From Thunnus maccoyii (Eukaryota; Chordata; Actinopteri; Scombriformes; Scombridae): a stretch of DNA of 64,000 nucleotides. The stretch is from assembly GCF_910596095.1 (NCBI RefSeq), contig NC_056548.1, positions 4,675,151 through 4,739,150 on the forward strand, written 5' to 3'. Position 1 is the stretch's first letter. Each line of letters starts with the position of its first letter. The notes below the pieces were generated by a model, which was given only the letters and a program-made list of their open reading frames with translations, searched no databases and was not told the origin of the DNA. A program made the translations under genes and the position numbers. Shown piece by piece: positions 21,496-32,600 of the stretch.

Positions 21496-21603
21496 CTTCA
21501 GTTTACTCATCTTTGGAGTCGAATGCTTGTCAAACATGGACCCAAACCCAGACTTTTTTGTTTTCTTCCCTCTTTTGTGGTGTGGGTCATGCTCCGCTTC
21601 ACA
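21496..21603 (-). CDS. ahnak2: AHNAK2-like exon 4, basic linker
   Basis: This 108-nt exon (36 codons, phase 0 at both ends) encodes residues 74-109. It is very basic in the middle (KRGKKTKKSGFGSMFDKHS) and ends TPKMSKLK just before the PDZ domain. It corresponds in position to the arginine/lysine-rich RRRSWWKR-type segment before the PDZ in human AHNAK2. The acceptor has a good pyrimidine tract (tttctattcttctttaag) and the donor is gtgaga. Confidence 0.75.
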
Positions 21604-22429
21604 CTTAAAGAAGAATAGAAACAAATCTTTCAATTCTGAGTAAATATAGTACTGAAAAAAAAAAGATTACTGTTGCAGTCAGAGCTTCAGTCGTATTAAA
21701 ACTGAAAGGCAACAGAGATAATTCATCACTATCATCAGGCTTTGGAAGCACGGAGTACATACTCTATATACTGTACATACATTATATTCATACATGGGAG
21801 TAACCGAGCCTGAGACATTATTGCGATAAGCAACAGCAAACAAAACAGAAAGCCCATTTCCAGCACACACTGAGGCAAATCGTTGACAAATTGTAACCCC
21901 AACATACTAATTTGTGTTTGTGTAGTTTATTTGTGTTGAGTCAGTATACATATTTTATTACCGTTATTGTTAAAGATAACATTGTGTTTAACAGCCAAAA
22001 CCCAAAGTATATCTACATATCTCAGTCCAAAATGAATTATATTAAATCAAGCCATCCATAGTGAGAGTGTCAAGAGGAAAATAACAAATGGATGAAGAAT
22101 TATAATTTAATCACCCCCTAATTTGAGGGAACAAATTACTAAATTGAGCAATTTATCAATTTTGGCAACACTTAGCAGACTTTGTACAACAACAAGCTGT
22201 AAGCAGGATTGTTTTCTTGGAGGTTTTCACAACCCTGAAGACAGAAAAAGAGCCAACAGAAGGTTTCGGACAGAAAATAAGAATTTGAGAGTGGCACCTA
22301 AAAACAGCCATACAGTTGACTTAATTACAGATATCTGTCATTACCAGCATGTTATGTTCAATGTCAGCTTATCCAAAATTGTAATTACGTTCACAATTCA
22401 TGACTTATTGTTGACATGACCTGTTTGGG

Positions 22430-22940
22430 ATACAAATAAAATAAGTAAAATAAGGCTTGATTTACAACTGTTACAACTATAAATATATCCACATTTTCTG
22501 TGGTTTTAGATTTTACTTGGCTAATTAACTAATGTCATCAAGAGACGAGTGTTCAATATTTGTTATGTTATCACTGGACGTTGGTATGGATAAATGGGGT
22601 TTCACTCAACATGGAGAATCAAATTATTTCCATTGAAGATGAAACGCTTTTGGTCTTTGGGTGGCTGATTCATCTTTATCTATTGAGGCTGCTGATAGCT
22701 GATAAGTTTTAGGTCTAAGATTACAGTCTTTATAAAAGGCACAAAAGTCCTCAATGTGAATCAAGAAATTACAATTATGATGTTTGCATTGTAATTTTAT
22801 TTTTCTGAATTGCTAGATTAAAAGGTTTGTAGTTGAACTTCTGAACAGAGAGTGAGCTCCTAAAAGCAATACACATTTCTGAAACAGTTAAGTAAATTAG
22901 AGACCAATTTTAACAAAAACAACATTAAAACACTCTCATG
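22430..22940 (+). repeat. 0.5-kb repeat, copy 1
   Basis: The segment aligns over most of its length with 25670-26095. Shared stretches include ttttctgtggtttta, gtttcactcaacat, gagaatcaaattattt and atttctgaaaca. The copies are diverged, with small gaps, and lie in different introns of the same gene. It is either an old local duplication or two insertions of one transposon family. Confidence 0.65.
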
Positions 22941-23230
22941 ATCTTAATTGCTCCCAATGAGCATGATCTATAAGAGGGTAATTACTGAGTCATCTGATAA
23001 AACCAACCAAACATCATGTTATAATTACATAACATAATTACGTTAAAGTGGGATTGACTTATACAAAACTAATCCCTCTCAATCATCACTTAAGACCCAC
23101 TAGAAGTGTTTGGCAATGTCTGTATCTGCAGACAGTGGCAGTGGGTGTGAAGCCCCCAACCAATAACAGTGTGCAAGGTGTGAGGACGGGTCTCTATAAA
23201 AACGTAGCGACCGCTTCGTAGCGTGAACTT

Positions 23231-23319
23231 CTGGTGTCATTGAGCCGGGGAAGAAGGGCCGACTTTGAATGTTATGTTTACAAACTGCAACCGACAAATC
23301 CTGCTCATTCTGCCTTTAA
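23231..23319 (+). repeat. Dispersed repeat, copy 2
   Basis: This is the second copy of the repeat at 2011-2085, from ctggtgtcattgagccgggg to about tgcctttaa. It runs in the same orientation and lies inside an intron of the ahnak2-like gene. Confidence 0.6.
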
Positions 23320-23577
23320 GGATACAAGGTGGAAATTCTAGTATCTTTTATATAAGAACGATAATGATGTTTTTCTATGAATGTGTAACACTGGAGGATA
23401 GAATTTGTTTATGGGATCTTCATGTGGCTCCGTGTGAGCATAAATAAGCCAGAAACACAAGCTTGCTTCACTTGGTCACAAGAAAATGTCTCTAACTTCA
23501 TTTATTTACAGCCTGAACAAAACAGACTGTTGAATCACTCACTGTGTTCAGATGCATTTAACTAACCAGGTTACGGT

Positions 23578-23593
23578 CTGCCCTCTAGTAACC
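23578..23593 (-). promoter_or_regulatory. CTCF-like motif, reverse
   Basis: The stretch ctgccctctagtaacc reads ggttactagagggcag on the minus strand, a good match to the core CTCF consensus (actagagggcag). It is intronic. This is a motif match only. Confidence 0.3.
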
Positions 23594-23798
23594 TAATTTT
23601 TCAAGTAAAGGAAACACAGTTTCCTCTATTGAGTTTTTGAGAAACACAGTGTACACAACTTGATTCCTACTGGACAAACCTGCCTTATTTTATCATGTAC
23701 ATATTTTCTTTAGGTTATTGTTGGTTGTTTGTTCTCTAATTTACCGTCTTAACCTGGTTTGTTGTGTTTGTGTACCATAGTTATGTGTTGCTCTTTAC

Positions 23799-23909
23799 CT
23801 CCTTGTCACTGTCGGTGTATTTCTCAGTTTCAGGAAACTCTTCGACGGGGGACGATCCTTGAGGGCGTGGTCTCTCTCCCTCTGTGAACTGAGATGGCTC
23901 GTCACATAT
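23799..23909 (-). CDS. ahnak2: AHNAK2-like exon 3
   Basis: This 111-nt exon (37 codons, phase 0 at both ends) encodes residues 37-73. It contains FTEGERPRPQGSSPVEE, which parallels human AHNAK2 (VTEG, then IRPRPQGSSPVYE). This conserved patch lies outside any named domain and is the best evidence for AHNAK2 over periaxin, which lacks it. The acceptor is ccatgtag and the donor is gtaaag. Confidence 0.82.
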
Positions 23910-24873
23910 CTACATGGACAGAAGGTCAGTCAATAAGCACACTGTCACATGGTCTATTCCCAAAACTGGTATTTTCTCAAAGTGATATTACAGTATTTGA
24001 GTCAGTGTCAGTTTTCCTTAATGTTGCACCTCTTGTTCTTCAGCCACCTGAAAAACTATTTCTCAGTGTTAACATTCTTGTAGCTGCACCTCCAGCATGA
24101 ACAAGAAAGGTCTGAAGAAAGCTGGATAACAGAATGTATAATGACGACACTTTGCTGAGCCAAAAGCTGCATTGACTTGTTGTTTAGCTGTTTGCCAGTT
24201 TTTCAATGTCACATTAGTTGTTTGTTTCCAGGAACGGTAATGATGTCCTGTCTATCAGACCAACACTTTGGTCCAGAGTAAAATATTTTATCAATTATTA
24301 AATATATTGCCATGAAATTCGGTACAGACATAAGTGGTTCCCAGAGGATTAGTCCTAATGACTCACTTTTCATCTAGTGCCACCAACAGTTCGTGACAGA
24401 AACCTCTTAAACTAATGACTGAATTTTAGCCTCAGCTGCACTTGCGGATTAATGCTAAAATAGCACGCTACGATGCAATAGTTCTGGTTTTTGATGCCTA
24501 CAATTTAGGAGGAGTTTTTGTGGAGATCTTTATCTGACACAACCAATCAAATACTTAATTCAAACCAATAGATTCCAAAAGATAAGATGTACATTAATCG
24601 ATATGTGGGAGATTAGGTTGGCAGCAAATGTTACGGAAAAGGGAAATAAAACCTAAACCTTAAGCTGCCAGCATCATCAACACATGTAGACTTGAAAACT
24701 GGTTATAAAGTTAAGTATAACTCATGGTAAGTAGGACTCAATGGTTTAAAATAATTACCAAAAAAGTTGACAGTTTTAACATACTGTTTTTCTTTTAACT
24801 GAGGAAACATCTTCTGACATTCAATTAATGATAAAGAAACAAACTGAAACATATCAAATGAACATTGACTCAC
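23910..24873 (-). other. Intron between exons 2 and 3
   Basis: This intron of about 0.96 kb is AT-rich. I see no repeat family or coding signal in it. Confidence 0.6.
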
Positions 24874-24923
24874 TGAATCGTCCTCTTTACTCGGCTCTTG
24901 TCCTCTCAGCCTTTGCCCAGCTC
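24874..24923 (-). CDS. ahnak2: AHNAK2-like exon 2, 50-nt small exon
   Basis: This tiny exon lies between acceptor ttttttgtgaacag and the strong donor gtgagt. It begins with two bases that complete a split glycine, then encodes A-G-Q-R-L-R-G-Q-E-P-S-K-E-D-D-S (residues 21-36). Human AHNAK2 has S-G-R-Q-L-Q-P-G-E-P and E-D-D-H-S at the same place. It is needed to join phase-1 exon 1 to phase-0 exon 3. Because 50 is not a multiple of three, skipping it would shift the frame. Its acceptor sits directly after a (TG)n/T-rich tract. Confidence 0.75.
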
Positions 24924-24948
24924 CTGTTCACAAAAAACACACAAAAAA

Positions 24949-24974
24949 ACACACACACACACACACACACACAA
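24949..24974. repeat. (CA)n microsatellite at a splice acceptor
   Basis: About 13 CA units lie on the plus strand, flanked by A-runs on the exon side. In the transcript this reads (UG)n followed by two U-runs and then gaacag, the acceptor of the 50-nt exon 2. Confidence 0.85.
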
Positions 24975-25669
24975 CATCAGCACCAATTCATCATTGATAT
25001 GACATCTGTTCATAGTAAATAGTTTAGTAAATATTTGAGCTTCCTTCCACCAGGCTCTGCACGCTCTGCAAATAACCTACAAATTACATACTTACAAATA
25101 CAGTACGTGGTGACGCATCACTAAAGGAAAATTGCATTAGGTAATTTTAGCAGGAGCAGTCACAGACAACTGAACAGAGTATTCAACGAGACGTCAACGT
25201 CATTTTTGTAAATTATGTTAAAAAGTGCACTCTGAAAGGTTATCCAACACAGACTGACATTATTTCAGCCTTTCAATGAAGGAATGCAACACAAGGAAAT
25301 GCACAAAAATAGCGCAGTAAGCTGAAGCTTCTACCCAGCCTGTTGTTTTGAGGCTCAGAGAGATACCGGAGCCGATGATGAGACTATTTAGAGTCCTTCC
25401 TGGCAATAATTCCCCCAGGAACCCGCTGCCTCCGTCGTCCGTTAAGTGATCCACTGTATTGATCTACTGATTAGCCTCTGCAGCCCTTCAGGGCTTCCAA
25501 AAAGGGAAAGTCTGACTCCAGATGAATCAGGTTAGTCAGTGTTATCATTACCAGCTGTGATACCTAACCTCTGATTTGATTTGTGTCCGCTACAGATTAG
25601 ATTAACACTTTATTCAGGACATTTTAATGCGAGGTCTATTATGAGTTGTACTTGTTAGTGGTGTGTTAT

Positions 25670-26095
25670 GTTGTTTTGGATAAAAAATTACAGATAAAGT
25701 ACGTAAGATAAGGCTTGAGTCACGGAGAACCAACTATAATCAACATCTCCATATTTTCTGTGGTTTTAAATTCTCATTGGCTAATAAATTAATATCATCA
25801 AGAGACCACTGATCAGTATTTGTTATGTTGTCACTGGACAATTAGCATGAATAAATGCGGTTTCACTCAACATTGAGAATCAAATTATTTGCATTGCAGA
25901 TAAAATGTTTGTCGGCTTTGGGCAGCTGATTAATCTTCATTAATTAATCTTTTATTGACGGATAGTTGTTTCTGGAATGCCAGATGAACTGAGCTTCTAT
26001 AAGCAGTGCCCATTTCTGAAACAATTAAGTAAATTAGACTAATTTTTAATAAAAACAACATCAAAATGTTTATAAAAACTCTCATGCAGCTTAGT
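25670..26095 (+). repeat. 0.5-kb repeat, copy 2
   Basis: This is the diverged second copy of the segment at 22430-22940, in the same orientation. It has a shorter 3' half and several small gaps. Confidence 0.65.
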
Positions 26096-27321
26096 TAAAA
26101 TGTTGGGTATCCAAGTCTAGCAAAAATACATATGCCTGGGTTGTATTTAGCATTATAACTAGAGCCAAACAAGCCAACAGCTGTATCACAAATGGTTAAA
26201 ACATAAAAAACTGTCTGTGAAGGAATTCAAAAACAACCTTTTTCTTCTGGCCTTTGAAGCTGGCAAGTAATTGATACAAACAAGATAATTTTGGAGGAAA
26301 TATTCATTTAAAACCTGTAAAAAGTGTTGCATATTGAAATGGAAATTGTGTAACATTCGTGCAATTTGCACAGTACTTAACATGTTTACTGTAGCACCAT
26401 ATACATAGTTTCTTAACTAACCACCACCCCACCCTCTGCATATGTCATGTGAAGAGCTCTGACTGTCTCACAACTAAGACAAGACTAATGGTAAACAAAC
26501 CTCTTACTGTATCAGGGTGTGTCCGTGTCTCAAGGTTGATGTCAATATATGATCAAATAACATTATAGCTCTGCTTTTTTTTTTTTTTTTTCCATTGCTG
26601 ATTATGAAACATAACCTGCACTGTCATCATAGAGAAAACTTCCTCAGACATCAGCTTTAGAAATAACATCAGTGAACATTTATCTGACAGAAAAGGACAT
26701 TCACAAAGAACTCACCACAGTCTAGACATGTTGTGAAACATAATAATCAAAAGCTGCCTCCACCATGAACTCAAATGTTGAATGAATCCTTGTCCTCTTA
26801 AATTCATGGCATGACTAACAAAACACCATCTCACCTACCTGCTGTTTAACTCCTGGAAATAAACCGATGTGTTAATAACTCTGTTGTTCAAGCTGCCATT
26901 AAACACTCCTGATGTGAGTGAAACTGCCAAAGTGGCTAAAGTGATTTGTTCAGCCTCAGATGGACAAAGGAGGCGGGACACATTGCAGTCATACCTTGCC
27001 TTGAACTTGTGTCACTCCCAAAATTGAATTAAGTGATTTCTTAAAGTCCACATGCTGACTTTGCTTCAGAGACTTAACTCTTTCAACCACATGTTCCTCA
27101 ATATAACTTTAACACTACATTAATCTCTTATCAGTCAACACCACGCCCCCTTAATTTTGGTTATGGGACAGATTATTTTCTAATATATTGATGGGAACTT
27201 GCCATTAAATCTACCTCAACCTCCAAACCCCTCATTTTTCAGTTTATTAAAAGACTGATAGGCTGCACCATTAAAGCAGAAAAGTAATCGAGTGCCTGTA
27301 GTTTGATTAATTTCGTTTACT

Positions 27322-27790
27322 TAAAGCAGCTATAATTAATAATTTTATAATAACAACATATGTCATCATCTTTATCAGCTTTATGGAGCTTTATAGTGAG
27401 TTTCAGCTCATTGTTTAGCTGTCCGGCTGCAGCTTTACTGTTCTGGTTCACTCTCAGCACTTTCAGAGCGTTGTTTTGGGCCGCAGCAGGCAGCTGTTTT
27501 TAGAGAAAAAGCTCTAAAAAGCCACTATACACTACCTGCTCTGCACCAAATGGCAAACAGACACAATTAGCTGTAAACTAGCTGGTGATCACAGTGAACA
27601 TAATGAGCAGTTAGCAGCTGAAGAAACACAACTCTGAATGAATGATAATGTTGCTCCGTAACTGCTGATGATGTGGAAATAAGCAGCTGTTGTTGCTAAA
27701 AGGTTCAACATATCAACTTAAAAGGTGATGAAATGTCTGCGTTGTGTTTACAACTTGTGTCCAAAAAATCAGTTAATGCAGATTGAACAA
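27322..27790 (+). mobile_element. Dispersed teleost repeat, copy 1
   Basis: The sequence from aaagcagctataatt to agttaatgcagattgaac recurs at 38155-38735, with shared stretches such as gagctttatagtgagtttcag, caaatggcaaacagacaca and gataatgttgctccgtaact. It has no open frame. It is probably a non-autonomous DNA element, but terminal repeats were not resolved. Confidence 0.6.
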
Positions 27791-29313
27791 AGAAAAATGT
27801 TGTACTTTTAACTGTGTAATTGAGTATAACGTAAGGTCAAGAGTTATTTAATGCAAGAAAATTTGGTGGAAAAATTGAGTATTTTCACACTAGCAACCAA
27901 TTACTAAACCGATGCAAAAACTATAATAAAAACCCCTTGATTAGTAGAGCCTCCGCAGTTAAAATATGTCCCTTAAAAGGCTCATGATATTGACACTATG
28001 ACATTTTTTTAATCTACAATTCACCTAATGGATAAACTAAAGATTTAAGGTACAAAATGATGTGTTTTGGCTGGTATTTCAAGTTTTATCTTCCCATCTG
28101 GACGTATCATTTTACAGCCTGGTGTCACGAAAGGTTGCAAAATATGCTAAATGCAAAATGTTCTTCTTGAAATCCAGAAAACGAGGGAGAGATAATAAAT
28201 GTTTCAACCGTAACAGATGTAGTTTGACACTGAAACAGAGCGTCAGTCATCCGGGGTTCAACTCATGAAAGTTTATTTTACTGAGGAGTGAAGTGGAGTG
28301 TCTATGGATCAGGAAGATAAACTGAACAGAATTAGATGAATTCATTAAATTAACCAGAGTGCCTGGATCCCTCAAGGCTGAAAACCGCCATGTGCCAGGT
28401 CTCAAGTACACTGCAGTAGTGAATCAAGGCGTCAGTGTTTACAGTAAGCTTTGTGGAGGATTCAGGCCCTGTTTGTCGATGACTGGATGATGTATTCCTC
28501 ATATTATTCACCACTTAATTCAGACGGATGTCCAGTATTCCTGCCCCAACAACTGGCATGCAGAAACTCCTTCCTCAAATATTTGTCATGTGGGCGCCAC
28601 AGAGGCCTTGATAACAACTCTCACTGCTGCCCAAAATTGTCAAAACAAAATCACTTTACAGGGAAAACTACTTGTCTGACTCATCGTAGATTAGATATAC
28701 ATATAAAATATTAATAAAGCTGCTGCCTGATGCTCTAATTTGACTTGGAAGACAATATTCTGCAGATATATAAGCACCAGTAGAAGATGCTTAACTCTTA
28801 AGCGGTGCAGATCCTGCATGATTCATATTTGGGTGCAACTGCAGCTCCGGATTTGGGTGTGGCTCATCCCTCAGTGCTTCTACTAATGTAAAGATGTAAA
28901 GATGAATGAGACTGTTGTGACTGCTTTCAAACATTCATCTGTACAAACTTGACGCTGTGCATTGACTCAAATCATAAGACGTTACAAAAACAAAAACTGT
29001 AATCCTGAAAATATAAATCATTTCATAGATTGGCTCTCGACTGAAAGGCCTGACTGTATTGTGTTAGTCGCCTGTCCTCAGCTCTCCTCTGACGTAACCA
29101 CCTTGTGCTCCAGTTTGTGTTTCCTGTTTGAAAGTACCTGGAAGACTCCCTGAAGCTCCCCCTCTTCATTAAACTAATATAAAGTAGTGCAGCTCATTAT
29201 CTGTGCTCTTGGATTTGGATTCTGCTTGTGTTTTTTTGTGTATCCGACAGACACAAGCTCCTTTCACTGGAAGACACAGTTTGTTTGGATCCAAATTATA
29301 ATAAGATTTGAGT

Positions 29314-29376
29314 GGGGGGGTGGAGAGGGTGGAGGGGCGGAGGGGTGGAGGGGTGGTGGGATGGGGGGGGGGGGGG
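29314..29376 (+). repeat. G-rich run with many GGG/GGGG blocks
   Basis: About 60 bp consist almost only of G with single T, A or C spacers (gggtggagagggtggagggg-like), ending in about 14 consecutive G. This is strong potential for G-quadruplex DNA on the plus strand. It lies in intron 1 of the ahnak2-like gene, so the transcript carries the C-rich strand. Confidence 0.8.
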
Positions 29377-30334
29377 TGCAGAATTAGATTTTCTGCATGG
29401 ATTATGTGAACATGAGACTGCAAAGGCACATGCTTTCAATCTATTAATCTGCTGCAAATTTACAGCGAGTTTCATCACAGCTCTGAAATTTCGTATCTTA
29501 ATCCGACTGTTTTCCCACGACATGCATTTACACCAGCAACACACACACGTACACACACACACAATATTATATCAGATCAGCAAACCCACACCTGGGTTGA
29601 ACTGTGTTTGCCAACACTTCCTGGTGTTTGTTTTTTCTAGCATGCCTGGAGTGCCAAGTGACTCTGATTTAAACGTGATCATTTAGCTCAAAGAGGAATC
29701 TGTGATATCATATATTGGGTGGATATTAAATTTAAGTAATTGGCCTGATTACTGCAAAAGTTGCTCAGTGTCAACAACTTTCATCTTGATCACAGATATG
29801 TAAATAACTGCAGAGTTGTTGTTTCTTTTTTATTATATTTATGTCTGTAATGTATCTCAGAGTTTCCTGTACTTTGCTTATTCTCAGTATTAATGTCCTG
29901 TAATGTACAAAATACTGTTTTAAAGGCCTTTTCCATCCTGACAAAAATGAAAATGTGGGTGTAAATTGTCATGATATGAACAGAAATATGTAAACATTAC
30001 ATATAAACACAAAATATGAGCAACTTCAGTTGAAACTTTGTGTCAGAATCAACTTTCTAGAACCTCAACTGGTCAAAATGATCAAAATTACAATTTCCCA
30101 AATTATACATTTTGAAAAATATACAGCAGCAGTTCACCTGGCTGATCCTCCAAGCAGGTTAAAACAAACACTCAGACTGTCTTTTTTCAGACTGAGCAGT
30201 GTGATATTGATTTAAGAGCAGGATTTATCCCACCGAGCCTGATGGTTCGTAATGGATCAGGATCGTCTGCTTTAGGCTCCACTCTCAAGTAGATCAGCCA
30301 CTTTGTCTGTCTCACTTCCTAGCAGTGAGCTAAA

Positions 30335-30412
30335 CTCTCTCTCTCTCTCTGTCCATCTATCTCTCCATCTATCTCTCTATCTATCTCTCTCTTTCTCTGT
30401 CTCTCTCTGACC
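30335..30412. repeat. (CT)n/(CTAT)n microsatellite
   Basis: CT dinucleotides are mixed with ctatctctc and ccatctat units. This is simple sequence in intron 1 of the ahnak2-like gene. Confidence 0.8.
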
Positions 30413-30692
30413 TTGAGTGTCGCCTGAAACCTCTCAGAGCTGCTCGAATCTCTCCCCGAGTGGCAGTAAAATTATAATTTTTACTTTTTATAGGTACTTT
30501 GCGTAACTCGCTGTAAATTTCTCCTGATCGTGATTGTATATTGGCTGCATGTCATACTGGTGACACAGCAACTTCTTCATCACCAACTTATTCATTCTTG
30601 TTAGTCACTGTGCACTGTAGAAGCCAATAAGGTCAATTTTAAATCAAATTGTTGCTCATGCATTATAAAACATCCACTCAAAGCAGCTATTT

Positions 30693-30975
30693 GGTAAATG
30701 GACTGCATTTATATAGCATCTCTCAAGTCTTCTGACCACTCAAAGTGCTTCACACTACATGTAAACATTCACACACACATTTATACGTTGATAGCAGATG
30801 CAAAGTGCCAACCTGCTCATCAGGATCTGATCTAATGCACATTCACACACCGCTGGCACAGCCGTCTGAAGCAATGTAGACACTTCAACATGCAGACTGG
30901 AGAAGCTGGAGATCGAACCACTGATCTTCCAATTAGTGGACGACCCGCTCTACTTCCTGATCCACAGCCGCTCCA
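30693..30975 (+). mobile_element. 280-bp interspersed repeat, SINE-sized
   Basis: The sequence opens ggtaaatggactgcatttat and runs to tgatccacagccgctcca. It includes cactcaaagtgcttcacac, gatcgaaccactgatcttcc and tggacgacccgctctac. I recognise this layout as a very common interspersed repeat in percomorph genomes. It is non-coding and its class is uncertain. Confidence 0.65.
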
Positions 30976-31979
30976 GCTAAAAGGTCTGAAACTCATCTCG
31001 TCTGCTAAAGCAACTTGCACGAGAAAATCATAACTTTTTACAGACACGCGGTTCAAACTTCAAACTATTTTTCCAGACAATAAGCTTCATTGCTGATGCC
31101 GCTCGTATTTAATCGATTTCACACAAACCACATAACTATGTTCTACGCCCATATACATGATCAGACACGGTTTATTTACATGACATGGAAATATGTTATA
31201 ATGATGTAAGCAGATCATCGACATCTATTTGATGTCACCATAAATATAGTATTAACTTGCCTCAACTAATTTCCTTCTAATTCCCTTAAACCCTGCACTA
31301 AAGATTAATAAAAGGATATATCAAGAGGGAGAGAGTTCAAACTGCATGTTTTAGAGATTTCAGCATCCTAAACTTTCAGAAATGTTCATGTTTTTTATGT
31401 TACTACAGTAAAAATGATGTAGCTCCTCCTTTTTTCACATAAAGACTGGAGCTTTGAAACTTAGATCTGTGGGTTTAGAATATTTATGTTCCCACATTTC
31501 AGCCAGACTTTTTCATCTCAGGAAGTTTTCCTCTGCCACTATTTTTGCAATCCTGATCTCTGCTTTGCTGAGCTGCCGCCACAGTAATCACGTCTGTTTT
31601 CCTTTCAGCCTCTGCTTCAAACACACAGCAGGAGGGAAACACGAGAAGTGCGGAGCCGCCTGTCAAAAAACGATGATGACATCTTCGAACACCCTCCCCT
31701 GCACTCTGCAGACACACCCAGCGCTCACTGCAGGTCAGCAACACAACTCAGCAGCAGCAGCAGCCTCACACTCGCTCGCTCGTTCACTCACTCGCTCGCT
31801 GTCTCTCTCCATCCCAAACACACACACACACACACACAAACACACACATTAAGTAATCTCTCCCACTGCACTAGTGAACCCTGCTGCTGAATCAGTGCGT
31901 TGCTCGGAGGGGGAAAGCAGCAGAGACACGAGCAGAGAGGAATAAAGAACCGAGAGAGAGCAAAGAGAAGGATGCCCAC

Positions 31980-32037
31980 CCGTCCCTGAGGAGGCGGCGT
32001 GCCAGTTGGGGAAGGCCAGGTGGAAACAGTCGCACAT
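31980..32037 (-). CDS. ahnak2: AHNAK2-like exon 1, start codon
   Basis: The start ATG (32037-32035) opens M-C-D-C-F-H-L-A-F-P-N-W-H-A-A-S-S-G-T and one base of the next codon. Human AHNAK2 begins M-C-D-C-F-H-M-V-L-P-T-W, so the start is well supported although the frame stays open further upstream without another ATG. The Cys-rich first residues might be lipid-modified; that is inference. The chosen donor (acgg/gtgggc) is mediocre, but its phase 1 matches exon 2. The upstream sequence is GC-rich and has the look of a promoter and 5' UTR. Confidence 0.85.
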
Positions 32038-32600
32038 GATGGCAGCGGTGATGGAGGCGGCGGCAGCAGAGACGAGGTCCTGGGACAAACAGGCTGGGGA
32101 GATGGGAGGGAGGGGAGGTGGTGGTGGTGGTGCAGGCTTGAGCAGGTGCTCCTGATGCTGCTTCCCCCCACCGGCTCGTCCTGTATCAGCCTGCGTTCAC
32201 GGGTCAGCCAGTCGCAGCACAGCGAAGGATGAGTTGCAAAAAAAAAATAACCCGAGAAAGAAGAGAGTGAGAGAGCTCGCTGCTGCCTTCTCCGCGCTCA
32301 GAGCTGTCCACTGAGTGAAGGAAACTCCCTCGCCTGCCCCGTAAACATGGACCTCCAGCACAGCACGCTAACTTAATTATGGGAGGAGCTGCCCCCCCCC
32401 CTCCTCCTCCTCCTCCTCCTCAACACTTACAGACACATCCCTCAGTTCTCCTTCTACTCCTCCTCCTCTTCCTCTTCCTCCTCTCTCCTTCTATTCAGTC
32501 TCATTGATCATCCTAATCGGACAAGGACATTCACGATGTCAGCTTCTGGCCCCAGCACTGACGGCCGGAGGGGGATGGGGGGGGGGTTGAAACAGTTCAT
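32038..32600 (-). promoter_or_regulatory. ahnak2: 5' UTR and probable promoter of ahnak2-like gene
   Basis: This GC-rich stretch directly upstream of the start codon contains GGAGGA and GGG runs on the minus strand, including a C9/(CTC)n block at about 32391-32420 on the plus strand. I saw no clear TATA box. The transcription start cannot be placed from sequence alone. Sequence beyond about 32600 returns to AT-rich intergenic DNA. Confidence 0.45.

Larger units (their letters stand above)
21604..23798 (-). other. Intron between exons 3 and 4
   Basis: This 2.2-kb AT-rich intron contains one copy (about 22430-22940) of a 0.5-kb repeat shared with intron 1, a short dispersed repeat at 23231-23319, and a CTCF-like motif at 23578-23593. 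No coding signal was seen. Confidence 0.6.
24924..31979 (-). other. Large first coding intron
   Basis: This 7-kb intron contains the (CA)n tract at the exon-2 acceptor, copy 2 of a 0.5-kb repeat (25670-26095), a poly(T) run near 26576-26591, and a dispersed element at 27322-27790. Further along are a G-run at 29314-29376, CT microsatellites at 30335-30412 and a 280-bp interspersed repeat at 30693-30975. The rest is AT-rich sequence without recognised genes. Confidence 0.6.

Noticed and set aside
31788..32171. 127-codon minus-strand frame over exon 1
   Set aside because: It is in a different frame from the M-C-D-C-F-H start and is low-complexity Ser/Pro from CT-rich sequence.
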